Below are positions 1 to 14,104 of a stretch of DNA of 59,488 nucleotides, one piece after another. The stretch covers positions 1 through 59,488 of the forward strand of contig CAZCAC010000048.1 of the NCBI GenBank assembly GCA_964496575.1, in the 5' to 3' direction. The notes under the pieces were generated by a model. That model ran no database searches and was not told the origin of the DNA. It saw nothing but the letters and a program-made list of their open reading frames with translations. Source of the stretch: CAZCAC01 sp964496575 (GTDB taxonomy: Bacteria > Planctomycetota > UBA1135 > GCA-002686595). Position 1 is the first letter of the stretch, and each line of letters begins with the position of its first letter. A program made the translations under genes and the position numbers.

Positions 1-74
1 AGCAGCTGCGCTTCGCGATCCGCGAAGGCGGCCGCACCGTCGGCGCCGGCGTGGTGACCAAGATCCTCGAGTAG
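1..74 (+). CDS. tuf: Elongation factor Tu, C-terminal end only
   Basis: The window opens inside this gene; the last 23 residues are read in frame from position 3 to the TAG at 72-74. The ending, with RTVGAGVVTKILE, is the classic C-terminus of EF-Tu, the GTPase that delivers aminoacyl-tRNA to the ribosome. It lies upstream of rpmG-secE-nusG rather than in the str cluster, a common tuf location. A strong hairpin follows at 93-128. Only domain III is visible, so nothing can be said about the GTPase domain. Confidence 0.9.
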   Translation, partial: QLRFAIREGGRTVGAGVVTKILE

Positions 75-92
75 CGAGGTTTGCAACGAATC

Positions 93-128
93 GTCGGGAG
101 AGGAGGCCTGAGGGCCTTCTCTCCCGAC
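93..128 (+). terminator. Hairpin terminator after tuf
   Basis: The arms 93-107 and 114-128 pair almost without fault (15 pairs, one G-T), with GTCGGGAG opposite CTCCCGAC at the base. There is no T-run afterwards; a C-rich tract follows. It starts 19 nt after the tuf stop, so it probably terminates or attenuates tuf transcription, or stabilises the tuf 3' end. Confidence 0.7.
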
Positions 129-216
129 TCCCCCGCCCCCGCGCCGCGACCCGCCGGGCCGCCGGCAGAGGGGCGACCCCGGGACCACCGGGCCGGGCCC
201 GACAACCCCGCCGACC

Positions 217-375
217 ATGAAGATCAAGGAACGCTACGTCTTTCTCGAGTGCACCGAGTGCAAGAACCGCAACTACACGACGCACAAGCGTCTGAAGGCG
301 GGATACAAGCTCGAGAAGAAGAAGTACTGCCGCTTCTGCCGCAAGCACACCCCGCACAAAGAGAAGAAGCTCTGA
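217..375 (+). CDS. rpmG: 50S ribosomal protein L33, zinc-binding type
   Basis: This 52-residue protein starts MKIKERYVFLECTEC and ends HKEKKL. Cysteines 12, 15, 38 and 41 form the two CxxC pairs of the zinc-containing (C+) form of L33, a small protein near the E site of the large subunit. It stands in the usual tuf-rpmG-secE-nusG order. The ATG at 217 gives the expected family length, and no strong Shine-Dalgarno is obvious before it. A hairpin at 388-414 follows the stop. Confidence 0.93.
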   Translation: MKIKERYVFLECTECKNRNYTTHKRLKAGYKLEKKKYCRFCRKHTPHKEKKL

Positions 376-387
376 GCCGAGCGTGCC

Positions 388-414
388 GAGACACCCGCCG
401 CACGCGGGGGTCTC
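388..414 (+). terminator. Hairpin in the rpmG-secE gap, possible attenuator
   Basis: GAGAC and CCCGC (388-398) pair with GCGGG and GTCTC (404-414), separated by one symmetric A/G mismatch. No T-run follows, so it could be a weak terminator, an attenuator or a processing site between rpmG and secE. Confidence 0.45.
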
Positions 415-471
415 ACCCTGCGGAAGAACGAGTCAAACCCACCGACACCTAACCGACGAGGACAAGAGACA

Positions 472-912
472 ATGGCCTACAAACACGACCAGGGACGGAT
501 GGCGCGCATGGCCACCTTCTGGTCTCTGGCCATCCTCATCTTCTACGGGTGCTACACCCTGCGCACCGAGCTGGCCGGGCGATTCCCCAACGCTCTCGGC
601 GCTCGACTGTGGGAGGGGGCGCGCGTCCCCGTCCTGGGAGTGGACGTCACCTACGCGTTCATCGTGGCGGTGGTCGTCTTCGCCGTGGCGATCTCCTTCC
701 TCTATCGCTGGACGGAGAAGCCGAAGATCGCCGACGCGTTGATCGAGACGGAGTCCGAGCTGCGGAAGGTCACCTGGCCCACGCTGAACGAAGCGATCAA
801 CTCCTCGGTGGTGGTGATCGTGACGGTGCTGATCCTGATGGCCATCCTGGCCGGCGCGGACCGCATCCTCGGCTGGTGGGTCGGTCGGATCCTGACTGGA
901 GGGGCGGTCTAG
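472..912 (+). CDS. secE: SecE preprotein translocase subunit, long three-helix form
   Basis: SecE clamps SecY in the Sec translocon of the inner membrane. The core is at the C-terminus: the amphipathic segment ELRKVTWPT (residues 96-104) and a transmembrane helix at about 112-130. Two further hydrophobic helices precede it, at about 14-30 and 60-78, so the 146-residue protein is roughly twice the minimal bacterial SecE. E. coli SecE also has three helices, but this N-terminus looks more like planctomycete versions. The neighbour nusG follows after 20 nt, the standard secE-nusG pair. The ATG at 472 is the first plausible start. Confidence 0.9.
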   Translation: MAYKHDQGRMARMATFWSLAILIFYGCYTLRTELAGRFPNALGARLWEGARVPVLGVDVTYAFIVAVVVFAVAISFLYRWTEKPKIADALIETESELRKVTWPTLNEAINSSVVVIVTVLILMAILAGADRILGWWVGRILTGGAV

Positions 913-932
913 CAGGCCGCGGTCGAATCTCC

Positions 933-1484
933 ATGGCGCTCAAGTGGTACTTCATCCGCTGCCAGTCGGGCAGGGAAGACAGCATCGCCCGTAACGCGGT
1001 GACGCGTCTGAAGATCGCCGGGCTGCAGGACGTCGTCCCGCAGATCCTGGTGCCCTTCGAGCGGGTGACCGACCTCAAGAACGGAAAGAAGCGGACGGTG
1101 AATCAGAAGCTGTACCCCGGCTATCTGATGATCCAGGCTGACATCGACGATCAGGAGGAGCCGCGCACCCAGCTGGTGCGCTCCACCCTCCGGTCGGTCG
1201 ACGGCCTGCGCGAGTTCCTCGGCAGCCGTGGCGAAGCCACGCCGCTGACCGAGCAGGAGGTTTCAGGCATCCTCGCCCGGATGTCCGACTCCGAGGCTCG
1301 CCCGCAGGTCAATATCGGAATACACAAGGGCGATCTCGTGAAGATCAAGTCCGGAGCCTTCGACGGGTTCGATGGGGCTGTCGACGAGGTGAACCCGGAC
1401 AAGGGGACGGTAAAGGTCATCGTGACCATTTTCGGCCGTCCTACCCCCGTTGAACTGGAGTACTGGGAAGTGGAGGCCGTATAA
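933..1484 (+). CDS. nusG: Transcription termination/antitermination factor NusG
   Basis: This 183-residue protein has the NGN domain at the N-terminus (KWYFIRCQSGREDS, then PGYLMIQ near residue 65) and a KOW domain at the C-terminus (GDLVKIKSGAFDGFDG, about residue 133 onward). NusG binds RNA polymerase and links it to Rho or to ribosomal S10. The ATG at 933 gives the normal N-terminus; longer readings upstream run through secE in another frame and were set aside. The stop at 1482-1484 is 1 nt before the rplK start codon. Confidence 0.95.
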   Translation: MALKWYFIRCQSGREDSIARNAVTRLKIAGLQDVVPQILVPFERVTDLKNGKKRTVNQKLYPGYLMIQADIDDQEEPRTQLVRSTLRSVDGLREFLGSRGEATPLTEQEVSGILARMSDSEARPQVNIGIHKGDLVKIKSGAFDGFDGAVDEVNPDKGTVKVIVTIFGRPTPVELEYWEVEAV

Positions 1485-1485
1485 A

Positions 1486-1911
1486 GTGGCAAAAGAAGTC
1501 ACCGGCATGATCAAGCTGCAATGCCCCGCCGGGCAAGCGACACCGGCGCCCCCCGTGGGCCCGGCGCTCGGTGCTCACGGCGTCAACATTGCCGAGTTCG
1601 TGAAGCAGTTCAACGATCGGACCCGCGATCAGATGGGGATGATCATCCCCGTCGTGATCAGTGTCTACAAGGACCGCTCGTTCGACTTCATCCTCAAGTC
1701 GCCTCCGGCCTCGGTGCTGCTAATGAAGGCGGCGGGGGTCGAGAAGGGCGCTGGCTGGATCGGCAGCGAAATCGTCGGGAAGGTGAACCGCGCCGACCTC
1801 GAGGAGATCGCGAAGATCAAGGAAAACGACCTGAACGCACGCGACGTGGATCACGCCTGTCGGATCATAGCCGGCACCGCGCGTTCGATGGGCATCGAGG
1901 TCGAGGAGTGA
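1486..1911 (+). CDS. rplK: 50S ribosomal protein L11
   Basis: The GTG at 1486 is chosen as start because it gives MAKEVTGMIKLQ, the normal L11 N-terminus, and the family length of 141 residues. A GGAGG lies at 1472-1476 inside the nusG end. L11 forms the GTPase-associated centre with L10/L12 and 23S rRNA. The proline-rich segment around APPVGPALG and the C-terminal RNA-binding domain are intact. It leads the L11-L1-L10-L12 group. Confidence 0.95.
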   Translation: MAKEVTGMIKLQCPAGQATPAPPVGPALGAHGVNIAEFVKQFNDRTRDQMGMIIPVVISVYKDRSFDFILKSPPASVLLMKAAGVEKGAGWIGSEIVGKVNRADLEEIAKIKENDLNARDVDHACRIIAGTARSMGIEVEE

Positions 1912-1915
1912 CTCC

Positions 1916-2602
1916 ATGGTGACCCGCAGCAAGAGATACCGTCAGGCCGCGAGCCAACTGGACCGCTCGCGCACTTACGCGCCGACCGAAGCGCTGGACA
2001 TTCTGAAGGAGCTGCCCGGCCCCAAGTTCGACGAGTCCGTCGAGGTGGTCGTGCGGCTGGGGATCGACCCGCGCAAGACCGATCAGCTGGTGCGCGGTGC
2101 GGTTTCCCTGCCCAACGGCCTGGGCAAGTCGATCAAGGTGATCGTCTTCGCCGAGGGCGACAAGGCGGACGCGGCGATGGAAGCGGGAGCCGACGAGGTC
2201 GGTTCCGCGGAGCTCGCCGAGAAGATCCAGGGCGGCTGGATGGACTTCGACGTGGTGATCACCAGCCCCGACATGATGAAGCACGTCGGGCGCCTCGGTA
2301 AGATCCTCGGCCCGCAGGGCAAGATGCCGAGCCCCAAGTCGGGCACGGTGACGCCCGACGTGGCCACCGCGGTCAAGGAGTTCAAGGCCGGTAAGGTCGA
2401 GTTCCGCACCGACTCCGGTGGCAACGTGCACGCCGCGGTCGGCAAGCGCTCGTTCACCACCGAAGCGCTGTACGAGAACCTGCAGGTCTTCCTCGATCAC
2501 CTGACCAGCTTGAGGCCGGCGGCCGTCAAGGGGGCGTTCTTCAACAGGGTCTGCATCAGCACCACGATGGGGCCGGGCGTCTGGATCAACTACGGAGGCT
2601 GA
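1916..2602 (+). CDS. rplA: 50S ribosomal protein L1
   Basis: This 228-residue protein has the L1 hallmarks GPQGKMPSPKSGTV and the C-terminal motif with GVWINYGG. L1 builds the mobile stalk at the E site and in many bacteria represses its own operon. It starts 4 nt after the rplK stop and is followed 3 nt later by rplJ, so the genes are tightly coupled. No clear copy of an L1 target hairpin was identified in the leader. Confidence 0.95.
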   Translation: MVTRSKRYRQAASQLDRSRTYAPTEALDILKELPGPKFDESVEVVVRLGIDPRKTDQLVRGAVSLPNGLGKSIKVIVFAEGDKADAAMEAGADEVGSAELAEKIQGGWMDFDVVITSPDMMKHVGRLGKILGPQGKMPSPKSGTVTPDVATAVKEFKAGKVEFRTDSGGNVHAAVGKRSFTTEALYENLQVFLDHLTSLRPAAVKGAFFNRVCISTTMGPGVWINYGG

Positions 2603-2605
2603 GTC

Positions 2606-3136
2606 GTGCCGAACCTAGTCAAGAAGATGATCTGCCAGGAGCTCGCCTCCGAGTTCGACGGCGCCGAGGGCATGGTGCTCGTCGCCTTCAAGGGCCTGAC
2701 CGTCGAGGAGACCGAGAACCTGCGCAACGAGCTCGCCGAGAAGGGCGTTCGCCTGCGCATGATCCGCAACAAGCTGGCCAAGCGCGTCCTCGCCGAGAAG
2801 GGGTACGAGTTCCCCGACGAGGTGCTGCTCGGAAACACCGCCGTCGCCTACGGCAGTGCCGAAGAGACGATCGCCGCGGCGAAGGTGCTCAGCACCCCCG
2901 AGGTCAAGAAGGCCGGCAAGGTCAAGTTCAAGGCCGGGATGCTCGAGGAGCGCGTGCTCGACGCGAAGGACGCCCTCCAGCTGGCCCAGATCCCCGATCG
3001 CGATACGCTGCGCGCCCAGCTCCTGGGTGTGATCAGCGGACCTGCCCGGAGCCTCGTCTCCACCATCAACGCGGTGAACAGCGGCCTGGCTCGTGTGATC
3101 CAGGCGCACGCAGACCAAGGGGAGGAGGGGGAGTAG
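2606..3136 (+). CDS. rplJ: 50S ribosomal protein L10
   Basis: The 176-residue L10 anchors L12 dimers to the ribosome stalk base. The N-terminal domain carries the family pattern VAFKGLTVEETENLRNEL and RMIRNKLAKRVL. The C-terminal helix (about 130-176) is the L12 attachment region. The start is GTG at 2606 with GGAGG at 2595-2599. A 134-nt gap separates it from rplL, long for this pair. Confidence 0.94.
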   Translation: MPNLVKKMICQELASEFDGAEGMVLVAFKGLTVEETENLRNELAEKGVRLRMIRNKLAKRVLAEKGYEFPDEVLLGNTAVAYGSAEETIAAAKVLSTPEVKKAGKVKFKAGMLEERVLDAKDALQLAQIPDRDTLRAQLLGVISGPARSLVSTINAVNSGLARVIQAHADQGEEGE

Positions 3137-3270
3137 AGCGACGCCTCGATTCCTTTGGCCGGTGATTCCCTCCTCGGGCGCGACCCGACGGGGAGGGCCC
3201 ACGCCCCTCGCCCCGACGAATTCCATATCCGAATCCGATTTTTCGACCGTACCCCCCAGGAGCCAATCCC

Positions 3271-3672
3271 ATGTCCGAAGAGGCAACCATCGAGCTCGAA
3301 GCCGAGCTGCAAACCATCGCTGATCAACTGGATGGCCTGACCCTGCTGCAGGCCTCCAAGCTCGTCAAGTACCTGGAGGACAAGTGGGGCGTCAGCGCCG
3401 CCGCTCCCGCCGCCGTCGCCATGGCCGTCCCCGGTGGGGGTGGTGAGGAAGCCGAGGAGAAGTCGACCTTCGACGTCGTCCTCAAGGCCGCCGGCGACAA
3501 GAAGATCCAGGTCATCAAAGAGGTCCGCGCCATCACCGGCCTGGGCCTGAAAGAGGCCAAGGAAGTCGTCGACAGCGCCCCCAAGGCGGTCAAGGAAGGC
3601 CTCTCCAAGGAGGAAGCCGAGGACATCAAGGGCCAGCTCGAGGGCGCCGGCGCCACCGTCGAGCTCGCCTGA
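3271..3672 (+). CDS. rplL: 50S ribosomal protein L7/L12
   Basis: This 133-residue acidic stalk protein recruits translational GTPases. An N-terminal dimerisation region (about 1-38) is joined by an Ala/Gly-rich hinge (about 42-62, with AVPGGGGEEAEE) to the conserved C-terminal domain (TFDVVLKAAGDKKIQVIKEV, then GLGLKEAKEVVD). The ATG at 3271 gives MSEEATIELEAEL. A 395-nt gap with hairpins lies between it and rpoB, so stoichiometry between L12 and RNA polymerase may be set there. Confidence 0.95.
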   Translation: MSEEATIELEAELQTIADQLDGLTLLQASKLVKYLEDKWGVSAAAPAAVAMAVPGGGGEEAEEKSTFDVVLKAAGDKKIQVIKEVRAITGLGLKEAKEVVDSAPKAVKEGLSKEEAEDIKGQLEGAGATVELA

Positions 3673-4067
3673 TCCCGGGGTCCTCGCCGACTCCAGGGGC
3701 AGCCTACTTGTCGAGTAACCGTCGAATACGGGCCACCAGAAGGGGGCGGAGATCCCCCTCCTGGGGGCCGTTTCGCCTGCCCGGAGCCGATTCTCCATTG
3801 TCGACCTCGCGCTCCGCTGAGCCTCTTCGGGGGCGACCTGTCTCCAGAAAGGGCGATTTCTCCCCATCCCGTTGCAGAGGGGGGGTGATTCGGCCCGCCG
3901 CCCGCGCTAAAGTGTGGGCTGGTCTCAACCGCCCGGATCGGGGCAGCGTACCCGGGAGGTACGCAGTATCCGGTGTGCGGACTGTCCGTTCGAGCGTCCC
4001 CTTACCGTTACCTGCAGGCCGGGATCCCATCGATAAGGCGATCCGGCTCAGGGGCTAAGAGGCTTTC
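3673..4067 (+). other. rplL-rpoB intergenic region (395 nt), structured, no gene seen
   Basis: No convincing coding frame is present. The stretch near 3743-3775 has alternating G- and C-runs (GGGGG, CCCCC, GGGGG) that can form competing hairpins, followed by a short CGTTTCG, which suits a partial attenuator such as the one known between rplL and rpoB in enterobacteria. A TAAAGT at 3908-3913 could be a -10 element, but no matching -35 was found. The regulatory role is inference. Confidence 0.4.
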
Positions 4068-7784
<3,717 letters not shown>

Positions 7785-7797
7785 GGGCGAGGATCCG

Positions 7798-12291
<4,494 letters not shown>

Positions 12292-12295
12292 GGGC

Positions 12296-12323
12296 TTGAC
12301 CGCTCCCGAACGTCCTCTAGAAT
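12296..12323 (+). promoter_or_regulatory. Sigma70-type promoter for the rpsL (str) cluster
   Basis: TTGACC (12,296-12,301), a 16-nt spacer and TAGAAT (12,318-12,323) give near-consensus -35 and -10 boxes just after the rpoC stop. A transcript would start near 12,330 and carry a ~60-nt leader with two short hairpins, one of them GCCCCG/CGGGGC at 12,362-12,376, before rpsL. This promoter separates the str cluster from rpoBC. Confidence 0.75.
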
Positions 12324-12388
12324 ACTCGGCCCTCCTTTCCGGAGGAGCCCCCAGACGAGCCGCCCCGATCCGGGGCCTGGTACCCAGT

Positions 12389-12763
12389 ATGCCGACGATC
12401 AACCAGTTGATTCGAAAGGGCCGCAAGCCCCTCAAGAAGCGTTCGAAGTCGCCCGTGCTCGACTCGTGCCCGCAGAAGCGGGGCGTGTGCCTGCAGGTGA
12501 AGACCCAGACCCCCAAGAAGCCGAACTCCGCGCTGCGGAAGATCGCTCGGGTCCGCCTCTCGAACGGCAAGGAGATCACGGCCTACATCCCCGGTGAGGG
12601 CCACAACCTCCAGGAACACTCCATGGTGCTGGTCCGCGGCGGCAGGGTCCGTGACCTTCCCGGCGTCCGCTACCACATCCTGCGCGGCACCCTCGACTCC
12701 TCGGGCGTCGACGGCCGTGGCCAGAGTCGTTCGAAGTACGGCTCCAAGCGTCCCAAGAACTAA
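12389..12763 (+). CDS. rpsL: 30S ribosomal protein S12
   Basis: S12 sits at the decoding centre. The ATG at 12,389 gives MPTINQLIRKGRKPL and 124 residues, the standard length; an upstream in-frame reading overlaps the promoter and was rejected. Motifs KKPNSALRKIARVRL and VRGGRVRDLPGVRYH are intact. The lysines that decide streptomycin sensitivity (K42 and K87 in E. coli numbering) are conserved, so no ribosomal streptomycin resistance is predicted here. rpsG follows after 14 nt. Confidence 0.97.
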   Translation: MPTINQLIRKGRKPLKKRSKSPVLDSCPQKRGVCLQVKTQTPKKPNSALRKIARVRLSNGKEITAYIPGEGHNLQEHSMVLVRGGRVRDLPGVRYHILRGTLDSSGVDGRGQSRSKYGSKRPKN

Positions 12764-12777
12764 GGCAGGCGATTCTC

Positions 12778-13251
12778 ATGCCCCGGAACTACAAGTCCAC
12801 CGCCGTGCACATCAGGCCCGATCCCAAGTTCGGGTCGATGATCGCCTCCAAGTTCATCAACAAGTTGATGCTGAACGGCAAGAAGAGCCGCGCCCAGGAG
12901 ATCTTCTACGAGGCGTTGAACATCGCCGCCAAGAAGATCACCGACTGCGAGGATCACATGGAGATCTTCAACAAGGCGCTCGACAACGTGCGCCCGATGG
13001 TCGAAGTCCGCTCGAAGCGCGTCGGCGGTGCGAACTACCAGGTCCCGCGCGAGGTCAAGCGCAACCGCCAGCAGAGCCTCGCGATCCGCTGGATGGTGGA
13101 GAACTCCCGCAAGAAGAAGGGCAAGCCGATGGCCCAGCGCCTCGCCGAGGAGATCGTCGACGCCTACAACGGCACCGGCACCTCCGTCCAGTGGAAGGAG
13201 AACATCCACAAGATGGCGGAAGCGAACCGGGCGTACGCGCACTACGCGTAG
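12778..13251 (+). CDS. rpsG: 30S ribosomal protein S7
   Basis: The 157-residue S7 nucleates assembly of the 3' major (head) domain of 16S rRNA. It shows the family patterns FINKLMLNGKKSRAQEIFY, VRSKRVGGANYQVP and AIRWMVENSRKKKGKPM. The ATG at 12,778 has an AGGCAGGCG-like purine stretch upstream. The stop codon TAG (13,249-13,251) is itself part of the first heptamer of the repeat tract that follows. Confidence 0.97.
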   Translation: MPRNYKSTAVHIRPDPKFGSMIASKFINKLMLNGKKSRAQEIFYEALNIAAKKITDCEDHMEIFNKALDNVRPMVEVRSKRVGGANYQVPREVKRNRQQSLAIRWMVENSRKKKGKPMAQRLAEEIVDAYNGTGTSVQWKENIHKMAEANRAYAHYA

Positions 13252-13290
13252 CCATCAGCTACCAGCAGTCAGCTGTTAGCCATCAGCACA
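13250..13290 (+). repeat. Heptanucleotide repeat tract, left side
   Basis: AGC recurs every 7 nt at 13,250, 13,257, 13,264, 13,271, 13,278 and 13,285 (AGCCATC, AGCTACC, AGCAGTC, AGCTGTT, AGCCATC, AGCACAG). The tract begins within the rpsG stop codon. A matching tract in the opposite sense lies at 13,597-13,617. Such degenerate heptamers resemble the short tandem repeats spread through some bacterial genomes (for example cyanobacterial STRR). Confidence 0.8.
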
Positions 13291-13292
13291 GA

Positions 13293-13322
13293 GAAGAGGC
13301 CGGCCGCTGTGCCGGCCTCTTC
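13293..13322 (+). terminator. Hairpin terminator after rpsG
   Basis: A perfect 12-bp stem (GAAGAGGCCGGC, 13,293-13,304, against 13,311-13,322) with a 6-nt loop follows the rpsG stop by 41 nt. No T-run follows. It probably ends or attenuates rpsL-rpsG transcription ahead of the repeat zone. Confidence 0.7.
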
Positions 13323-13367
13323 CAGTTGTCAGGAACCGGCAATCTCGACTGCACCTCACAGTTCTGG

Positions 13368-13598
13368 GCCAATGGCCAATGCAGGGCTCCTGACACATGC
13401 GCCCCGATTCATGCAACCATCCGCTCATGGCTCAGCAGGGAAACGGCGTGTCGGGCTCGCTCCCTGGTCGGTGTCGATCGCGGCCCCCGTCAAAGCGTTG
13501 CATACCTTATGACGCACCCCCTCATCGTGAATGAACGGCATTCGGCCAATGCCGCCACTCCACGCACCTATGTCAGGAGCCCTGCAATGGCCAATGGC
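13368..13598. repeat. 28-bp inverted repeat bounding a noncoding segment
   Basis: The left arm 13,368-13,395 and right arm 13,571-13,598 match in inverted orientation at 26 of 28 positions; both hold the word TGTCAGGAGCCCTGCA or its complement next to GGCCAAT heptamers. The enclosed 175 nt has no credible gene and another small hairpin around GGCATTCGGCCAATGCC (13,539-13,555). Together with the heptamers this fills the whole 356-nt gap between rpsG and the next gene. No transposase is present. Confidence 0.75.
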
Positions 13599-13617
13599 TG
13601 ACTGCTGATGGCTGATC
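13597..13617 (+). repeat. Heptanucleotide repeat tract, right side
   Basis: GCT recurs at 13,597, 13,604 and 13,611 (GCTGACT, GCTGATG, GCTGATC), the complement-sense version of the left tract. The tract contains the start codon of the following gene (ATG 13,608-13,610). Confidence 0.7.
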
Positions 13618-14063
13618 TCGACATCCTCATTCTCCGCGATCCCCGCGAGTCCCCCCGCAAGTGCTCCCTCACGCCGTTGCGTGGGATGGAGGGGATCACG
13701 TTTCGGAACTACCATCCCGAACGCGAGGTCGACGCGTCCGGCAGGATCCTGTTGCACCCCGACGGTGAGGTGCTGACCGGTGCCGACTCGGGGAAGGGGT
13801 TGTTTCTCGTCGACTGCGCCTGGCGAAGGGTGCCCAGCTTGCTGCGGACGGTGCGCGGGGAGCCGGTGAAGCGGAGCTTGCCGCCGCTCGTCACGGCGTA
13901 CCCGAGAAAGAGCTTCACCTTCGACGATCCGGCTCGAGGTCTAGCGTCGATCGAGGCCCTCTACGCCGCGGTCGCGATCCTGTGGCAGCCGTGTCCCGAG
14001 CTCCTGCGGGACTACCTCTGGGCCGCCGAATTCCTCGCGGCGAACGAGGATCTTGCCCGATAG
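13608..14063 (+). CDS. Tsr3/DUF367-like putative rRNA aminocarboxypropyltransferase
   Basis: This 151-residue protein can be aligned by eye with yeast and archaeal Tsr3 over its length: RDPRESPRKCS with the Tsr3 DPKKCSGKKL start, LFLVDCAWRRV with VVECSWARL, LPPLVTAYPRKSF with LPYLVAANQVNYG, ASIEALYAAVAI with NCVEALAACFAI, and RDYLWAAEFLAANEDL with the terminal F-WG--FLELN-ELL. Tsr3 moves the aminocarboxypropyl group of SAM to a head-domain loop of small-subunit rRNA (yeast 18S 1191). It lies between rpsG and an EF-G gene. The start ATG is within a heptamer repeat and has no clear ribosome-binding site. The family call is fairly firm; activity and target in a bacterium are inference. Confidence 0.7.
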   Translation: MADLDILILRDPRESPRKCSLTPLRGMEGITFRNYHPEREVDASGRILLHPDGEVLTGADSGKGLFLVDCAWRRVPSLLRTVRGEPVKRSLPPLVTAYPRKSFTFDDPARGLASIEALYAAVAILWQPCPELLRDYLWAAEFLAANEDLAR

Positions 14064-14104
14064 GCGCTTTGGACGGGTCCCGTCCTGTTGTCCAATAGGG
14101 CCCC

